A DNA stretch of 64,000 bases from Podarcis raffonei (GCF_027172205.1 NC_070614.1:34834001-34898000), one strand, 5' to 3'. Counted from the first letter of the stretch, positions 1 to 17,218 are shown. The notes: generated by a model not told the origin, from the letters alone. A program made the numbers and translations.

Positions 1-1052
1 TCTTAATGTAGTTATTTCCCCCTCTGCATCCCTTTCATAACTCTATTTTTATAAATCATTTGTCCATCCATAGTTTAAATTTTTACTACAAGTTTTCTGT
101 CAATCCTACCAATGTATGTAACTCTTTACAATAGCTTTTCAAATAAATCATAAACTTTCCCCATTCTTTATGAAAGAGGTCCTCTTCCTGGTTTCTAATT
201 CTGCCTGTAAGCTTTGCCATCTGGACGTCATTCATCAGTTTTGTCTGTCACTCTTCTTTGGTGGGAGTTGTAGACCCTTAGGATCATCTAGTCCAACCCC
301 CTGCAAAACACAGTCAGTCGCAGCAAAAGCAGCATGGGCTCCATCAGTGGCGGATTTATGTATAAGCGAAGCAAAATCCCTTATTTTGGCTGCTGATCCC
401 TTATTTGTGAGGCTGCTGGTCCCTTATTTTCAAATCTGTAAGTTGACAGCTATGTTTAGGGGACAGGAAGGGAATCTGGAGCGATAAAAATATTTTGAAT
501 AAAGAGCTTGCCACTACATTTCTTCCTTGTAGCTCAAAGCAGCTTCTGTAGGGGATCTCACATTAACTACATCTTAGCCTCAGCAAGGTTGATGCATCTT
601 GCACCTTTAAGCCGTGCAATACAAAGGTGGGAAGCTATCAAATCAGCATTTCTCCTTCACACAAAATCACATAATTAACACCACGTGACAAACCACATAA
701 TTAACACCACGTGTAGCTGGGTCCTTGGTCTCATTGAATAAAATGAGACTTACTTATGATAAACATGCACAGCATTGGGCCACATGTTCTGAGGAGAAAT
801 TATTGGTCCATAAATGTTGTGTTAAGAAACAGTAAGTTAGTTTTACTTAACAGATTAAATGCTCACTAAATCCATCAAAATTGATAACTGGAAATCTTGT
901 TTTGAAGATTGAAAACACTGACAGGAAAACCAATTGAAATTCAGAAATTTTGATTCCTCATGTCCTCGTCATGTTCTGCTCAAAGAGCTCCAACATGGCT
1001 GTGCTGCAAACCATAATAGCAAGTCCTCTCATTTCCTCCTCATCCTTCACAG
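1..1052. other. Left flank and intron 2 part of gene 1; repeat-rich
   Basis: I find no copy of the signal-peptide exon or micro-exon of gene 1 here, so both should lie left of the window. The first 240 bases are AT-rich and LINE-like. Around 250-330 is a CR1-type 3' end in reverse orientation, with the complement of the 'ggttggactagatga' signature. At 342-364 is a short match to the terminal sequence of the hAT element seen whole at 51367. From about 689 the sequence is nearly identical to that starting at 23163, which marks the left limit of the gene 1/gene 2 duplication. A 23-base block (CACATAATTAACACCACGTG core) occurs twice at about 667-715 in this copy and once in the gene 2 copy. Confidence 0.6.
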
Positions 1053-6541
<5,489 letters not shown>

Positions 6542-6679
6542 AAAACCAATCTATTAGCTTTCCGTCTTACCTATAATTGCCAGGAATATTTAGGCTGCTG
6601 GAGGACTCTGTTTAAATCACCACATGCAGTAGATCCAGGAAAACCTACCCCTTCTTCTCTCTGATTAATACAGGCATTA

Positions 6680-6797
6680 GCCTTTGTTGTTGTTGTTGTT
6701 GTTTAGTCGTTTAGTCGTGTCCGACTCTTCGTCACCCCATGGACCAGAGCACACCAGGCACTCCTGTCTTCCACTGCCTCCCACAGTTTGACATTTT
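6680..6797 (-). mobile_element. Bov-B (RTE) LINE 3' end fragment
   Basis: It carries the Bov-B 3' signature 'tagtcgtgtccgactcttcg' and 'ccatggaccagagcacacc', in reverse orientation, in the 3' flank of gene 1. Longer copies are at 46513-46905 and 60676-60880. Confidence 0.7.
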
Positions 6798-7139
6798 TAA
6801 ATGAAGTGGAAACAAGTGGTAGATAAATTCAGCCCCTGGGAGAAGACATAATAAATTATGAACTTTAAATTGAATTTCTTCAGTCACTTGATCTTTTATT
6901 TGTGATGCTTCAGAGTTTTAAAATTATCAATAAATTATTATAAAACACTTGCAATAGTTGTATTGCTTTATTCTTTGTATGATTATTATTTCTTCTTCTT
7001 TTCTCTTTTAATATTTGTATGTATACACAAAGAGAAAGAGAATGTTTTTATGTACGATCTCTGTCTGCTTCAACTACCTCCATTTCTTCATGCTTTGCTC
7101 AGCTTTTTCCTCTTTCTGCATCCTGCATGCATGTATATA

Positions 7140-7389
7140 TAGTGGTTTCTTGGTTCTCGAACTTAATCTGTTCCGGGAGTCCGTTCGACTCCCGAAACCA
7201 TTAAAAAGTAAAGCACAGCTTCCAACTGGCTGCAGGAGCTTTCTGCACTCAATCGGAAGCCATGGAAGCCACATCAGACATTTGGCTTCTGAAAAACGTT
7301 CGCAAACCAGATCACTCACTTCCTAGTTTGCAGCGTTCAGGAGCCGATTTGTTCAGGAGCCAAGCTGTTCAAGTACCAAGGTACCACTG
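7140..7389. mobile_element. TA-flanked miniature DNA transposon (CAGTGGT...ACCACTG ends)
   Basis: The ends are near-complementary (AGTGGTTTCTTGG at left, CCAAGGTACCACTG at right) with TA on each side, as in Tc1/mariner/pogo-type elements. The same insertion is at 28551-28785 in the gene 2 copy, so it predates the gene duplication. No transposase is present. Confidence 0.65.
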
Positions 7390-7713
7390 TACTGAGTTAG
7401 ACCATTGGCCCAGATGTTGTGGGAAGGGGCAGAGGCTAACAGAATCACTAGAACTACCTTGCCAGTAAATGCTGGAGATACTAAAGATTTAAACCAGACA
7501 CTGGTAACCTCTGACCCTCCATTGTTGCTGGTCAACAACTCCTACCATCCCTGACCATGGACCATGCTGGATGGAACTGCTGGGAGGTGAAGCCCAACAA
7601 CATATGGAGGGTTTCAGGTTCCCCATCCCTGATTGAGACACTTATTCCATCTCCTTTACCTTGTTTGGCTCTGGTGTCATTGTGGGATCTATCTTCCATA
7701 TCTTTCTCCACAG

Positions 7714-7892
7714 GGTGACTCCAGGAGAGCCTTAGTTTGCCATTTCAAGTTGGACCCAGGCTGGGGTTGTGATCTTGGGAAGAGGCTGTGAAGGCATCTA
7801 CATTTCAGTGCCTTTCTATGCCAAGTGCATACAAGACAGTAGAAACAGGTTCGGTAGACAAAATGGTGAACCACCCAACGCCCCATGTTGTA
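7714..7892 (+). pseudogene. Decayed extra last exon of a serine protease, downstream of gene 1
   Basis: An intact-looking acceptor (tttctccacag) is followed by a relic of the Ser195 exon. GDSGGP has become GDSRRA, a net 5-base deletion around the LVC segment shifts the frame, and a 15-base deletion removes residues before GIYISVPFYAK. It aligns with the last exons of genes 1 and 2 up to the region before their hydrophobic tails. The twin relic at 29110 shares these lesions, so the decay is older than the duplication. It is probably the remnant of an older protease copy. Use as an alternative last exon is unlikely because the oxyanion motif is lost. Confidence 0.8.
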
Positions 7893-8104
7893 ATGCAAAC
7901 CTAAGTAATTCACATTTCCAAAACTACATGCAAACGAAAACACAGCTATCCTTTGAAATCCTCTTAATTTTGTGCTGCAGTTATCCAAAAAAATAATTCA
8001 CAAAAGAACAAGTACATTAGGAGGAAGTTTTGATTAAAAGTGGATATATTAGTGAAAATGGCATACAAAAATATGTTATATTACAAGAAAGAATAATAAT
8101 AATA

Positions 8105-8111
8105 ATAACAG

Positions 8112-8160
<49 letters not shown>
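8105..8160. repeat. (AAT)n/(ATT)n microsatellite
   Basis: A short AAT run flips into a longer ATT run, making an inverted simple repeat beside the left LTR of the Gypsy element. Confidence 0.85.
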
Positions 8161-8398
8161 GTAGTGGGTGGACATAGTAGATGACACAGAGATTTCTCCA
8201 AGTAGTTCTTTATAAGTAAGCTGAAACTGTATTGAACAGCAAACAGCTCAGCCGGCCTGCTTTTACAGGCAGCCGGGTGTCAATATTGTAACAACAACAG
8301 CCCAGGGTTTCCCACCTAAATTAACTTACATGGACCTGAGTAAAAACTATATACACAATACCCCCTGGTGGCCAGGGTGAGATCTTCAATACATAACA
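8161..8398 (-). repeat. 3' LTR of the Gypsy element
   Basis: It is 238 bp, starts TGTTATG and ends ACTACA on the minus strand, and is followed directly by the purine-rich tract. It shares about 127 bases with the right-hand LTR. Confidence 0.8.
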
Positions 8399-8417
8399 CC
8401 CCTCCTCACCGAGATAA

Positions 8418-10424
8418 GGCATAGTTACAATCCGGTGGCGGATAACTCATTCCGAATCTGACCGGACACAGGTTAGAGCTCAACGTCGAGCCTACCAAGT
8501 GGCGATAGCGACGGCGAAGAAGAATTTCTTCGCCGCCTCTATTGCATCTGCAGAAAACAGCAGCAGGAGACTTTTTCAGGTGGTTCACAATTTAGCGGAA
8601 CCACCTGCAACATCGGGGCCCAGTACGGGCCACATGTTCTCCTGCAATGATTTTGCAAAGTTTTTTGCAGATAAAATCGCTCAGATTCGGGAAGAAGTAG
8701 ACTCCACCGTGGGAGCAGGGCCGGGGCGGGAGAGTGCTAGAGTTCTGTCTAGTCAAGTTGAGTGGGATCAATTCCAATCTGTTACCTCCGAGGATGTGGA
8801 CAGGCTGCTTGGACGAGTGAAACCAACCACCTGTCTCCTGGATCCTTGCCCATCCTGGCTTATAAAAGCTAGCCGGGAAGGACTGGGCGATGGGCTTCGT
8901 GGGGTGGTGAATGCTTCCCTCCGTGAGGGAGCCTTCCCAGACCCGCTGAAAGAGGCGGTTATTAAACCGCTTCTTAAAAAACCATCTTTAGATGCGGCCA
9001 CGATGGCCAACTATCGCCCAGTCTCAAATCTTCCATTCTTGGGCAAGGTGATTGAGCGAGCGGTTGCCGAACAACTCCAGGCACGCCTGGAAGAAGCGGA
9101 CCATTTGGATCCCTTCCAGTCGGGATTCAGGCCTCATCATGGGACTGAAACTGCCTTGGTCGCACTGGTTGATGATCTCCGGCGGGCTAGGGACAAAGGT
9201 GAGAGCTGTTTCCTAGTTCTGCTGGATCTCTCAGCGGCGTTTGATACCATCGACCATAACATCCTTCTGGACCGTCTTGAGGGGCTGGGAGCTGGGGGCA
9301 CTGTCATACAGTGGTTCCGCTCCTTCCTCCTGGGCCGTGTTCAGAAAGTGGTGGTGGGGGATGAGTGTTCAGACACCTGGGCTCTCACTTGTGGGGTGCC
9401 TCAGGGTTCTGTCCTCTCCCCCATGCTTTTCAACATTTACATGCAGCCACTGGGAGAGATCATCAGGAGGTTTGGGCTGGGTGTTCATCAGTATGCGGAT
9501 GATACCCAGCTCTACCTCTCTTTTAAATCAGAACCAGTGAGGGCGGTGAAGGTCCTGTGTGAGTGTCTGGAGGCGGTTGGAGGATGGATGGCGGCTAACA
9601 GATTGAGGTTGAATCCTGACAAGACAGAAGTACTGTTTTTGGGGGACAGGAGGCGGGCAGGTGTGGAGGATTCCCTGGTCCTGAATGGGGTAACTGTGCC
9701 CCTGAAGGACCAGGTGCGCAGCCTGGGAGTCATTTTGGACTCACAGCTGTCCATGGAGGCACAGGTCAAATCTGTGTCCAGGGCAGCTGTTTACCAGCTC
9801 CATCTGGTACGTAGGCTGAGACCCTATCTGCCTGCGGACTGTCTCGCCAGAGTGGTGCATGCTCTGGTTATCTCCCGCTTGGACTACTGCAATGCGCTCT
9901 ACGTGGGGCTACCTTTGAAGGTGACTCGGAAACTACAACTAATCCAGAATGCAGCAGCTAGACTGATGACTGGGGGCGGCCGCCGAGACCATATAACACC
10001 GGTCTTGAAAGACCTACATTGGCTCCCAGTACGTTTCCGAGCACAATTCAAAGTGTTGGTGCTGACCTTTAAAGCCCTAAACGGCCTCGGTCCAGTATAC
10101 CTGAAGGAGCGTCTCCACCCCCATCATTCTGCCCGGACACTGAGGTCCAGCGCCGAGGGCCTTCTGGCGGTTCCCTCATTGCGAGAAGCAAAGCTACAGG
10201 GAACCAGGCAGAGGGCCTTCTCGGTAGTGGCGCCCGCCCTGTGGAACGCCCTTCCAGCAGATGTCAAAGAGATAAACAACTACCTGACATTCAGAAGACA
10301 TCTTAAGGCAGCCCTGTTCAGGGAAGTTTTTAACGTGTGATATTTTACTGTATTTTTGGTTTTTATGGAAGCCGCCCAGAGTGGCTGGGGAGGCCCAGCC
10401 AGATGGGCGGGGTATAAATAATAA

Positions 10425-10471
<47 letters not shown>
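8418..10471 (+). mobile_element. Young 5'-truncated CR1/L2-group LINE inside the Gypsy element
   Basis: It runs from within the endonuclease-RT linker to a 3' end reading 'agatgggcggggtataaata' and then (ATT)n (10425-10471). It sits beside the 3' LTR of the Gypsy element and so inserted after it. Related copies are at 34955-36259 (+) and 58977-59732 (-), with tail-only pieces at 22528 and 13967. The endonuclease domain is missing, so it cannot move by itself. Confidence 0.88.
8499..10340 (+). CDS. LINE reverse transcriptase, 613 codons open, N-terminally truncated
   Basis: The frame is open from about 8418 to the stop at 10340. The natural start is missing, and the first possible codon at 8499 is only a GTG inside the protein. 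RT motifs are in order: [58 protein letters not shown] and the catalytic [11 protein letters not shown]. These are followed by the C-terminal [12 protein letters not shown] and LWNALPADVK segments typical of CR1/L2-like ORF2. No stop occurs in over 600 codons, so the insertion is recent. The apurinic endonuclease domain that would precede the RT is cut off. Confidence 0.88.
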   Translation: MAIATAKKNFFAASIASAENSSRRLFQVVHNLAEPPATSGPSTGHMFSCNDFAKFFADKIAQIREEVDSTVGAGPGRESARVLSSQVEWDQFQSVTSEDVDRLLGRVKPTTCLLDPCPSWLIKASREGLGDGLRGVVNASLREGAFPDPLKEAVIKPLLKKPSLDAATMANYRPVSNLPFLGKVIERAVAEQLQARLEEADHLDPFQSGFRPHHGTETALVALVDDLRRARDKGESCFLVLLDLSAAFDTIDHNILLDRLEGLGAGGTVIQWFRSFLLGRVQKVVVGDECSDTWALTCGVPQGSVLSPMLFNIYMQPLGEIIRRFGLGVHQYADDTQLYLSFKSEPVRAVKVLCECLEAVGGWMAANRLRLNPDKTEVLFLGDRRRAGVEDSLVLNGVTVPLKDQVRSLGVILDSQLSMEAQVKSVSRAAVYQLHLVRRLRPYLPADCLARVVHALVISRLDYCNALYVGLPLKVTRKLQLIQNAAARLMTGGGRRDHITPVLKDLHWLPVRFRAQFKVLVLTFKALNGLGPVYLKERLHPHHSARTLRSSAEGLLAVPSLREAKLQGTRQRAFSVVAPALWNALPADVKEINNYLTFRRHLKAALFREVFNV

Positions 10472-10472
<1 letters not shown>

Positions 10473-10776
10473 GTGGTTCCCTTCCATACAGCAATACCCT
10501 TATTGATTCAGTAAGGCACATACGTATATCGATTCCAATTTTACAAATTTGCAGGCATAACTGTTTCACTATCAACTATATTGTCCGTAAGACTCACCAC
10601 CACATATTAATTGACCCTATTCACCATACAGCTTTACATGTGCAGTTTGTCCAGTGAACATAGTCTTTTAAATAAGCTGGGCACTTGGAAACCCTGCCAG
10701 ACCACCAAGGGCCAGTACCAGAGTCTGGGTGGCCGCCCGATTCTGGCTGGGACTGTGGTGTGACCAAATGTGGCAT
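10472..10776. other. Segment between LINE tail and Gypsy integrase
   Basis: No gene is seen. The right part is probably the untranslated 3' internal region of the Gypsy element. The left part ('cagtaaggcacatacg...') is unassigned. Confidence 0.4.
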
Positions 10777-11907
10777 TTAGCCCAAGTTCCCTGGCTCCCC
10801 TGCTGTCAAAGAAACCACCACGAGCGGACTCGGTGGACGGTCAGGTATGGCAGTGGTCCGAGTCTCTGGAGAGCCAGGCAGACCCACTGAAACAGCTTGG
10901 CTTGGCTCCACGCCTGCAGGTTGTAAGGAAGATAAAGGTGAAGCCTTGCCTTCCATTAGCATCCGCTCTGGAGCTGGGGTCACAGTTGGGGGCACAGCGG
11001 TTGTGTCCATATCCCCAACCCTGCGCCTTAGCTGGTCTATGTGCCAGCGCCACAAGCGTCTGTTCACGAGTGCCACCTGGTATGAATGGGGCCCCATGAC
11101 TCCCACTACCGTGTCCGGCACCCAAGGAATGTCCCCCACAAAGTTCTGGACAAAAACCTGATTCCCCAGAATAAAGGACTGTGGCGCGTTAGTACAGCCT
11201 GGGGGCTTGGCCATACCAAAGTCTGGGTGCAGCCGGTCAAGCAGAGACCTGAGGCGGTGGCCCATAAGCAGTTCAGCCAGGCTCCACCCTGTGTCTACCT
11301 GAGGGGTGATGTGCTGCACCAGCAAGTATTCAGGGACCTGCTCATGCCAGTCCCTCTGTTCCAGGCACACCAGTGCCTCTTTTGCTGAGCACACCATTCT
11401 CTCTGCCTGCCCGTTGCTGGCCATGTGAAATGGTGCCGTTAGGGCATGGTGGATGCCTAGCCCCAAGAGGTACCTTTCAAAGGTGCCTGACATGAACTGA
11501 GGTCTGTTGTCCGAGATGAGAACATCAGGATACCCATGAGTTGCAAACAGGCCCCACAGCACCTGGATGACAGCTTCGGTAGTATTGGAGGGCATCAGGG
11601 CCACCTCCAGCCATTTGGAATAGGCGCCCACCACTACCATAAAGGTCTGGCTGTGAAAGGGGCCGGCAAGATCGATGTGCACCCTCAACCAGGGTGCCTT
11701 GGGAATCTCCCAGGTATTGCCCTTAGCTGCCGATGGTGCAGGTCTCAACTCTTGGCATGCTTGACAGGAGTCAACCCAAGAACTGATGGCATCTTCCATG
11801 TTAGGCCACCAGATGTAACACCAAGCCAATGCCTTCATTTTGACGATCCCAGGGTGGTCGATGTGCAGAGCCCTAAGGACGCGTTGACGGAGTCTTTGGG
11901 AAATCAT
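10777..11907 (-). mobile_element. Gypsy pol: integrase segment
   Basis: The minus-strand protein shows an HHCC-type zinc-binding start (HIDHPG...CQAC), then a DDE-type core (HIDLAGPF, ISDNRPQF, NGQAER) and a C-terminal region. This is the Ty3/Gypsy integrase order. It is part of the fossil element at 8161-13966. Confidence 0.85.
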
Positions 11908-11910
11908 GAC

Positions 11911-13330
11911 TCAGTCTCCCCACAGTAGGCAGCCGCGGTGAGCCAAGAGCTCTTGCTGTCTGGTTGCAAACGGCTGGAACCTTGGTGCGAAAGACATTTC
12001 CGGCCACCCCCTCCACACCCAGTTGAGTACATGGTTGATGGTGCAGTCCTGGGCAGATGCGGAGACTGCATCAGCTGCTGATACTGGTGCTGCTGGGAGG
12101 TCTGGAATTTGGAGGAGCGATGAAGCAGGAGCTGGGTCTTCCACAAATGCTGGGAGAGGGCAATGACTGAGAGCATTGGCGTGGCCCATCAATTTTCCAG
12201 GGCAATGGACGAGCTGGTAGCTGTAAGCTGCCAGAAAGACAGTCCATCGCAGCATACGTGGCGAGAGGACCGGTGGAGTTGGTCAATCACTGGCGAGGAG
12301 GCCCAGGAGCGGCTTGTGGTCAGTGATGAGGTCAAATGTTCTCCCGTAGAGGTATTCGTGGAACCTCTTTACTCCAGCCACAAGTGCCAGTGCCTCCTTG
12401 TCAAGCTGGCTGTAATTCCATTCGGCCGGAGACAGCGTCCAGGAGAAGTGGGCAAGCGGTGCTTCCCTACCATCTGGAAACCAGTGACTGAGGATGGCAC
12501 CGATGCCAAAGGGCGAGACATCGCAGGCAAGGACCAGCGGCCTGGCTTCACTGTACTGTACCAGCGCTCTGTCCAATGAGAGGAGGGCTTTGGCTGTGTT
12601 GAAGGCCGTAGTTTCCCAATGACCCCAGGACCACGGTACCTTCATGCTGAGGAGGTGGTATAGAGGCTCAGCTAGCGTTGCTTTGTGGGGCAGGAACATG
12701 TTGTAGAAGTTCAGCAGCCCCAGGAACAACTGCAACTCCACCTTGCTTTTTGGACCTGGGCCTGCTGAATGGCCCGGATCTTGGATGCAGTCGGGTGAAG
12801 ACCGGAGGCATTGATAAGGTAGCCCAGAAACTCCACCTGCAGAACAGCAATCTGGCACTGTTCTTTTTTCACCTTGAGCCCAGCCTCCTGGAACCTGGTC
12901 AGCACAGTGCGGATGCGCTCCAACAGCTGCTGTGGATACCAACACATCATCGAAATACGGCACCACGCCTGGAAGCCCCTGCAGGAGACACTCCATAGGC
13001 TTTGAAAGATGCCAGGAGCCATGCTTATCCCGAACTGCATCCAGCAGCACCGGAACGCCCCTCAGTGGGTGATGATCGTCTGAGCATCAGCGGTGGTGTC
13101 TTCAACAGGCAGTTGTTGATAGGCTTGGGCAAGGTCCAGTTTAGCGAAGACCTTGCCATCACCCAGGGAATGCAGCAGGTGGTGGACGACGGGAACTGGA
13201 TAAGCGTGCTGCTGAAGTGCCTTCTTGATCGTGCACTTGTAGTCTGCGCGTATTCTCACTGACCTGTCCGGCTTAACAGGCATGACGATGGGAGTTTCCC
13301 ACTTGGCATGGTCAATCAGCTCCAAAACAC
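11911..13330 (-). mobile_element. Gypsy pol: reverse transcriptase and RNase H region (broken)
   Basis: Minus-strand segments show the RT active site (PYFDDVLVS), FLGLLNFYNMF, and RNase H segments (LACDVSPFGIGA, LVAGVKRFHEYLYGR, ITDHKPL). Upstream is the RT start (AYPVPVVHHLL, AKLDLAQAYQQL). The region is in more than one frame and is treated as a fossil. Confidence 0.8.
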
Positions 13331-13835
13331 CTTGTGCAATCGCAGCTTGTCAAGTTGTTCATCTACCTTAGCTTTGAGAGCGAACGGAACCCAGTGTGGC
13401 TTTAGCTGGATGGGGGCAACCTGCAGATCAAGGCTAAAGGAGATGCAGTTGATGCTGGTGACTTCCAGGCTGAGAGCATCAAACCAGTCTAGCCCTAGAA
13501 GGCTAGGCTGTAGGCCTTCGACCACCACCAGTCGGAGCAGGCCTGAAAAATTCTTGAAAGCGACCCGGAACTAGCCAACGCCTACCATGGGGATGTAATT
13601 TCCGTGGTAGTCTCTCAAATGTATGCGGTGTGGGTTGAGTTGCCTCTTGGACAGCTTGGACACGAGTCTTTGCTCCAGGATACGACGGACAAGGCAGACC
13701 TGGTGTCAATCTCCATATCACACAGAGCTCCTTCAATGAGCACAGTGATGTGTAGCTTGCGACACGTAGGTGAGTTGGTTTGTCCAATCATGAATCCAGA
13801 CGAGCAGTGGCAGTTGGTGAGGGCAAAACAGCTTT

Positions 13836-13964
13836 TATAGGCAGCCAGCTGTCAACATTGTAACAACAACAGCCCAGGGTTTCCCGCCTAAATTAACTTA
13901 CATGGACCTGAGTGAAAACTATATACACAATACCCCCTGGTGGCCAGGGTGAGAACTTCAATGC

Positions 13965-13966
<2 letters not shown>
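13836..13966 (-). repeat. 5' LTR of the Gypsy element, partial
   Basis: It matches the left LTR over about 127 bases at roughly 5-6% difference. The part nearest the internal region is absent, and the outer end abuts a LINE tail. Confidence 0.75.
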
Positions 13967-14005
<39 letters not shown>

Positions 14006-14053
14006 TTTATTATTTATACCCCGCCCATCTTGCTGGGTTTCCCCGGCCAATCA
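13967..14053 (-). repeat. CR1/L2-group LINE 3' tail with (ATT)n, reverse orientation
   Basis: An (ATA/AAT)n run is followed by 'ttatttataccccgcccatc', the complement of the tail of the LINE at 8418-10471. Confidence 0.75.
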
Positions 14054-15685
14054 CGGAGGCTTGCAAACATGCATATTAAGTAGAATTGCATACAAAATTA
14101 CAAAAATGCACATGAACATGCTAACTGGTTTTTCTGATTGCAGGGGATCTACTTTGAGCATGACTAAAGTGATCACACCCAATATCCATCCCATTTGGTG
14201 GCCGTCACTGTCTTCTGCAGGAGCAATATTCATGGTTTAACTATGAAGGAGCCCGTTCTTTTTTCTGTCCTGAGCCATCCAACATTCAGCTTCACAGAGT
14301 TCTAGCGTGAGGAGGGAGATTAAGGGCATGAAGCACTCGGAACACTCTGGTGATAATTGAGGGGAGTGATAAAAATAATAATTTACTTGCTGATCACAGC
14401 AGATAGCGATGCTGGATTTCCCTAGGGGGCGCTGTCCAATCTCATATCAGCCAAGAAGTCAGGCTTGAGCCCAGGGCTCTCCTCGCTTGTATTGGAATCC
14501 CTGCTCTGGGTGAAGCACCTTTGCAGGATTGGGCATGCCCAGTAACACAACATGGAAGAGAATTGGGTGTAGGTGGGTGTTGGAGAAGGCAAGGGGGATG
14601 TCTGAGGAAGGAATCATTGCTTGCTAGGCTTTTATATATATATAACCTCAAAAGGAGGGGATGTGTCTGCTAAGAGTCTTCAAAGAATTAAAAGCAAACA
14701 AGGCAGCAGCACCCCCACACACACATCACGCAACACTAGCAATGATAGAGGGGCTGCTAGAATGTGTGGGGCCAGAGAATAGCATTTCCCCACCTCCACT
14801 ATCTAATTCAGCCTTCGTCAACCTGGTGCCCTCATAAGAACATCAGACGAGTCTGGCTGCCAAATACCCCAAGGAACTTAGGAATCTAGATAGACTGCCT
14901 CTTGACTTGAAGTTTCCATAAGAACATAAGAAGAAACTGCTGGGTCAGGCAAAGGGCCCATTCTGTCCCGCATGAATGTACTTACAGAAAAAAGGGGAGA
15001 ACTCAATATCCAAATATATTCATATTAATCTCACCATAGGAATACATGTCAGGGCAGAAAGGCATAGATAGGAAGAATTATTATATTAACCAAAATCTTT
15101 GAAAAGACCTCGGTAGCAACTGATTGTATTCTTCAGTGGTTTTAACAAAATTAATTTTTATTAAAGATTTTCATGAAATACAAAATAACATGCAATGTCT
15201 CTCTTTTTTTGTTCAGATTATAAAGTCTTTTGGTTAGAGTCAGTGTAAGACATTATGATATTCCTCATTGTTGACAAACATAATAACATTGTACCAAACA
15301 GACAAATCTCTTTAATTTGACCCCTCAAGACCCTTCGCTTAATATGGTGATTTTTCAAGACGTGACGTTTCCCAAACTTTCAAATAGCAATATGTAAGAT
15401 TAGCACCAGCAAGATCCTTCTAGAACAAGATTAGAGTTAGGTCAAGAAATGGTGATTTTAAACAACAGCAGATGTTTGAGTAAAGCAGAAGTAGCAGCAC
15501 ACTGAGAAGAAAATGGTGGTTTTATACAACAATAAAGGTTTGAGTAAAGCAGGGATGGAGTAACACTGAGGGGTTGTTATTTTGTTAAGCCAGTTTTAAC
15601 AAGTACAAATAGCAGAGATAAGCACAACACAAAAAGCTACTACAACAAAGCCTTTCCAAACTCTGGAAACAAGCTCTGGATTCAA
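14054..15685. other. Intergenic, no gene seen
   Basis: No exon is recognised. A short dispersed-repeat phrase ('taagaacataagaagaaactgc', about 14920-14985) and an AT-rich block (15140-15440), possibly an old LINE tail, are the only structures I can point to. Confidence 0.4.
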
Positions 15686-15832
15686 AACTTGTTTGAAACT
15701 GCTACTTCCCCCTCTGTGGCAGATACTACAGCGAAGAGGGTTGAAAAGTTGGAGGGCTGAACTATACTGCATTACAGGGGGTTGGACTAGATGACTCATG
15801 GAGGCCCAGCTCTACAATTCTATGATTCTGTA
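15686..15832 (+). repeat. CR1-type 3' end
   Basis: The segment ends 'gggggttggactagatga' ... 'ctacaattctatgattct', the conserved CR1 LINE 3' signature. Confidence 0.7.
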
Positions 15833-16528
15833 CATGCCACATAGTTTGCCCTTTGCCGCTTACACAATCCTACTGCACTCAGGTGCCATCGTGGGCACTG
15901 TGCTTTATCAGTGTTGAAATAAGATTCAAAAGTCAGTCTGTCACTGTTCCTCCACCTCAAGCATCTGATTGTTCACCTCAGTCAGCAAAAATGCCTTGAG
16001 TTGGCCCTGCCTGACTTAAAGACACAGGAACCTGGCCAGAAAACCTGTCAACACTAATAGCAGGAATGGGGAGATGAGAGGTCTGGGATTGTGGGAGAGA
16101 GTTAGAATTTGAGGTTTTGCAATGGGGCTTAGATAATTCAACAGACTATTTCCCAGGGACAGTCCTGGATTTACAAAAGCTGTCCTGGTTTCTGATTTGA
16201 TCCCGGAATGTCCCAATTTTCCTTAGGATGTCTCTATTTTCATCAGATAAATGTTGGTGGGTATGGGGTCATGTGACCTCTGAGTCAAGGAGATAAGCAA
16301 CAATATAATCTTTAGAAGACATCTGAAGCCAGCCCTGTATTTTTTAAATGTTTATTGTTTTATTCAGTGCTATTTTTCTAGAAAAAGTAGTGCTGAAACT
16401 CACCATGAACACCTCCCTTGTTCTCTGACAATGGGGCCCACCTGAAAGGTGCCGGAACTAAGTTCCGGTGAGTTCTGGCCTGTGCTCATTTTCCCACTCA
16501 TATTGAAATACTGCCCCTCAATGAGGCC

Positions 16529-17108
16529 TGTTACCGGAAAAATCCGAGGGCTCCCTTGGACAAAACAAAGACACCAACCAGGATAACTTGGAGCAAAACA
16601 GCAGCCTGTAGGCTTGGCCTTTATTGAACTGTTGCAACAGGGTGTTCCCCTCACTTGCAAGAGAGAGGAAAGACCCAGAAAAATGGTGTGCCAGGTCTTA
16701 TAAAAACTTTTGAAATTCCCATCCCCTAGGTCAAGCCCACCCCCAGAAACATCATGCATACATTACAGAAAGGAGGGGTTGAGGGAGGCATACATTACAG
16801 AAAGGAGGGGTTGAGGGAGGAGTTCTGGTGGTAACCTGAGTGTCCTGTCACCTGGCTGGTTCACCCTTTCCCCCTCCCCAGGAATTATTCTCTGAAGACA
16901 AAATGTAGTCGCAGTTTCCTGCCCCCTGAGGGAAGATCTGATCATTGTCCTTTGTTCCAGTCCAAGCTGAATCCACTCCCATATGGAAGTTCTTTGTGAT
17001 CTTGATTGTCTTCTGTCTAGGACCATCAAGGTTGGCAAAGCAACTGGGCAGGGCTCCTGTGGATGTGCTGGGATGGTGAAGGGATTATGGCTGACCAGGA
17101 CCAAGCCA
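16529..17108 (-). repeat. Probable retroviral-type LTR fossil inside the hAT-like element
   Basis: On the minus strand it begins TGG directly after a purine tract (AAAGGGGGG), has a TATA-like stretch near 16700, an AATAAA signal near 16620, and ends ...AACA. Length is about 580 bp. It also contains a 32-base tandem duplication at about 16757-16820. The family (ERV-like) is inferred from layout only. No second LTR is seen. Confidence 0.5.
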
Positions 17109-17218
17109 CCCCCCTTTGATAGTCCTTGTCATATGGAGTAAAATAAAATGGAACAGTGCAAATCCGATGTATGGTTGATTTTTCTATGAATTTATAACAG
17201 AAATGTGGCGTATGTAGT

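Larger units (their letters stand above)
8161..13966 (-). mobile_element. Ty3/Gypsy LTR retrotransposon fossil, with a LINE inserted
   Basis: The element is reverse-oriented. It is bounded by a complete LTR at the left (8161-8398, TG...CA on the minus strand) and a partial LTR at the right (about 13836-13966). Between them are integrase, RNase H and reverse-transcriptase segments on the minus strand. A purine-rich tract (GAGGAGGGG) abuts the left LTR, as expected at the 3' end of the internal region. The 5' internal part (gag and most of the protease region) is absent, and no env is seen. The element is broken in several places. Over about 127 compared bases the two LTRs differ at roughly 5-6%, suggesting a moderately young insertion. 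Confidence 0.85.

Noticed and set aside
7769-7996. Open frame starting in the gene 1 relic exon as a new small protein
   Set aside because: It is the frameshifted remainder of the dead Ser195 exon and has no start context or signal peptide.
10194-10487. Poly-Asn open frame (also 22284-22604 and 36051-36290, minus strand)
   Set aside because: These are translations of (ATT)n microsatellites at LINE tails.
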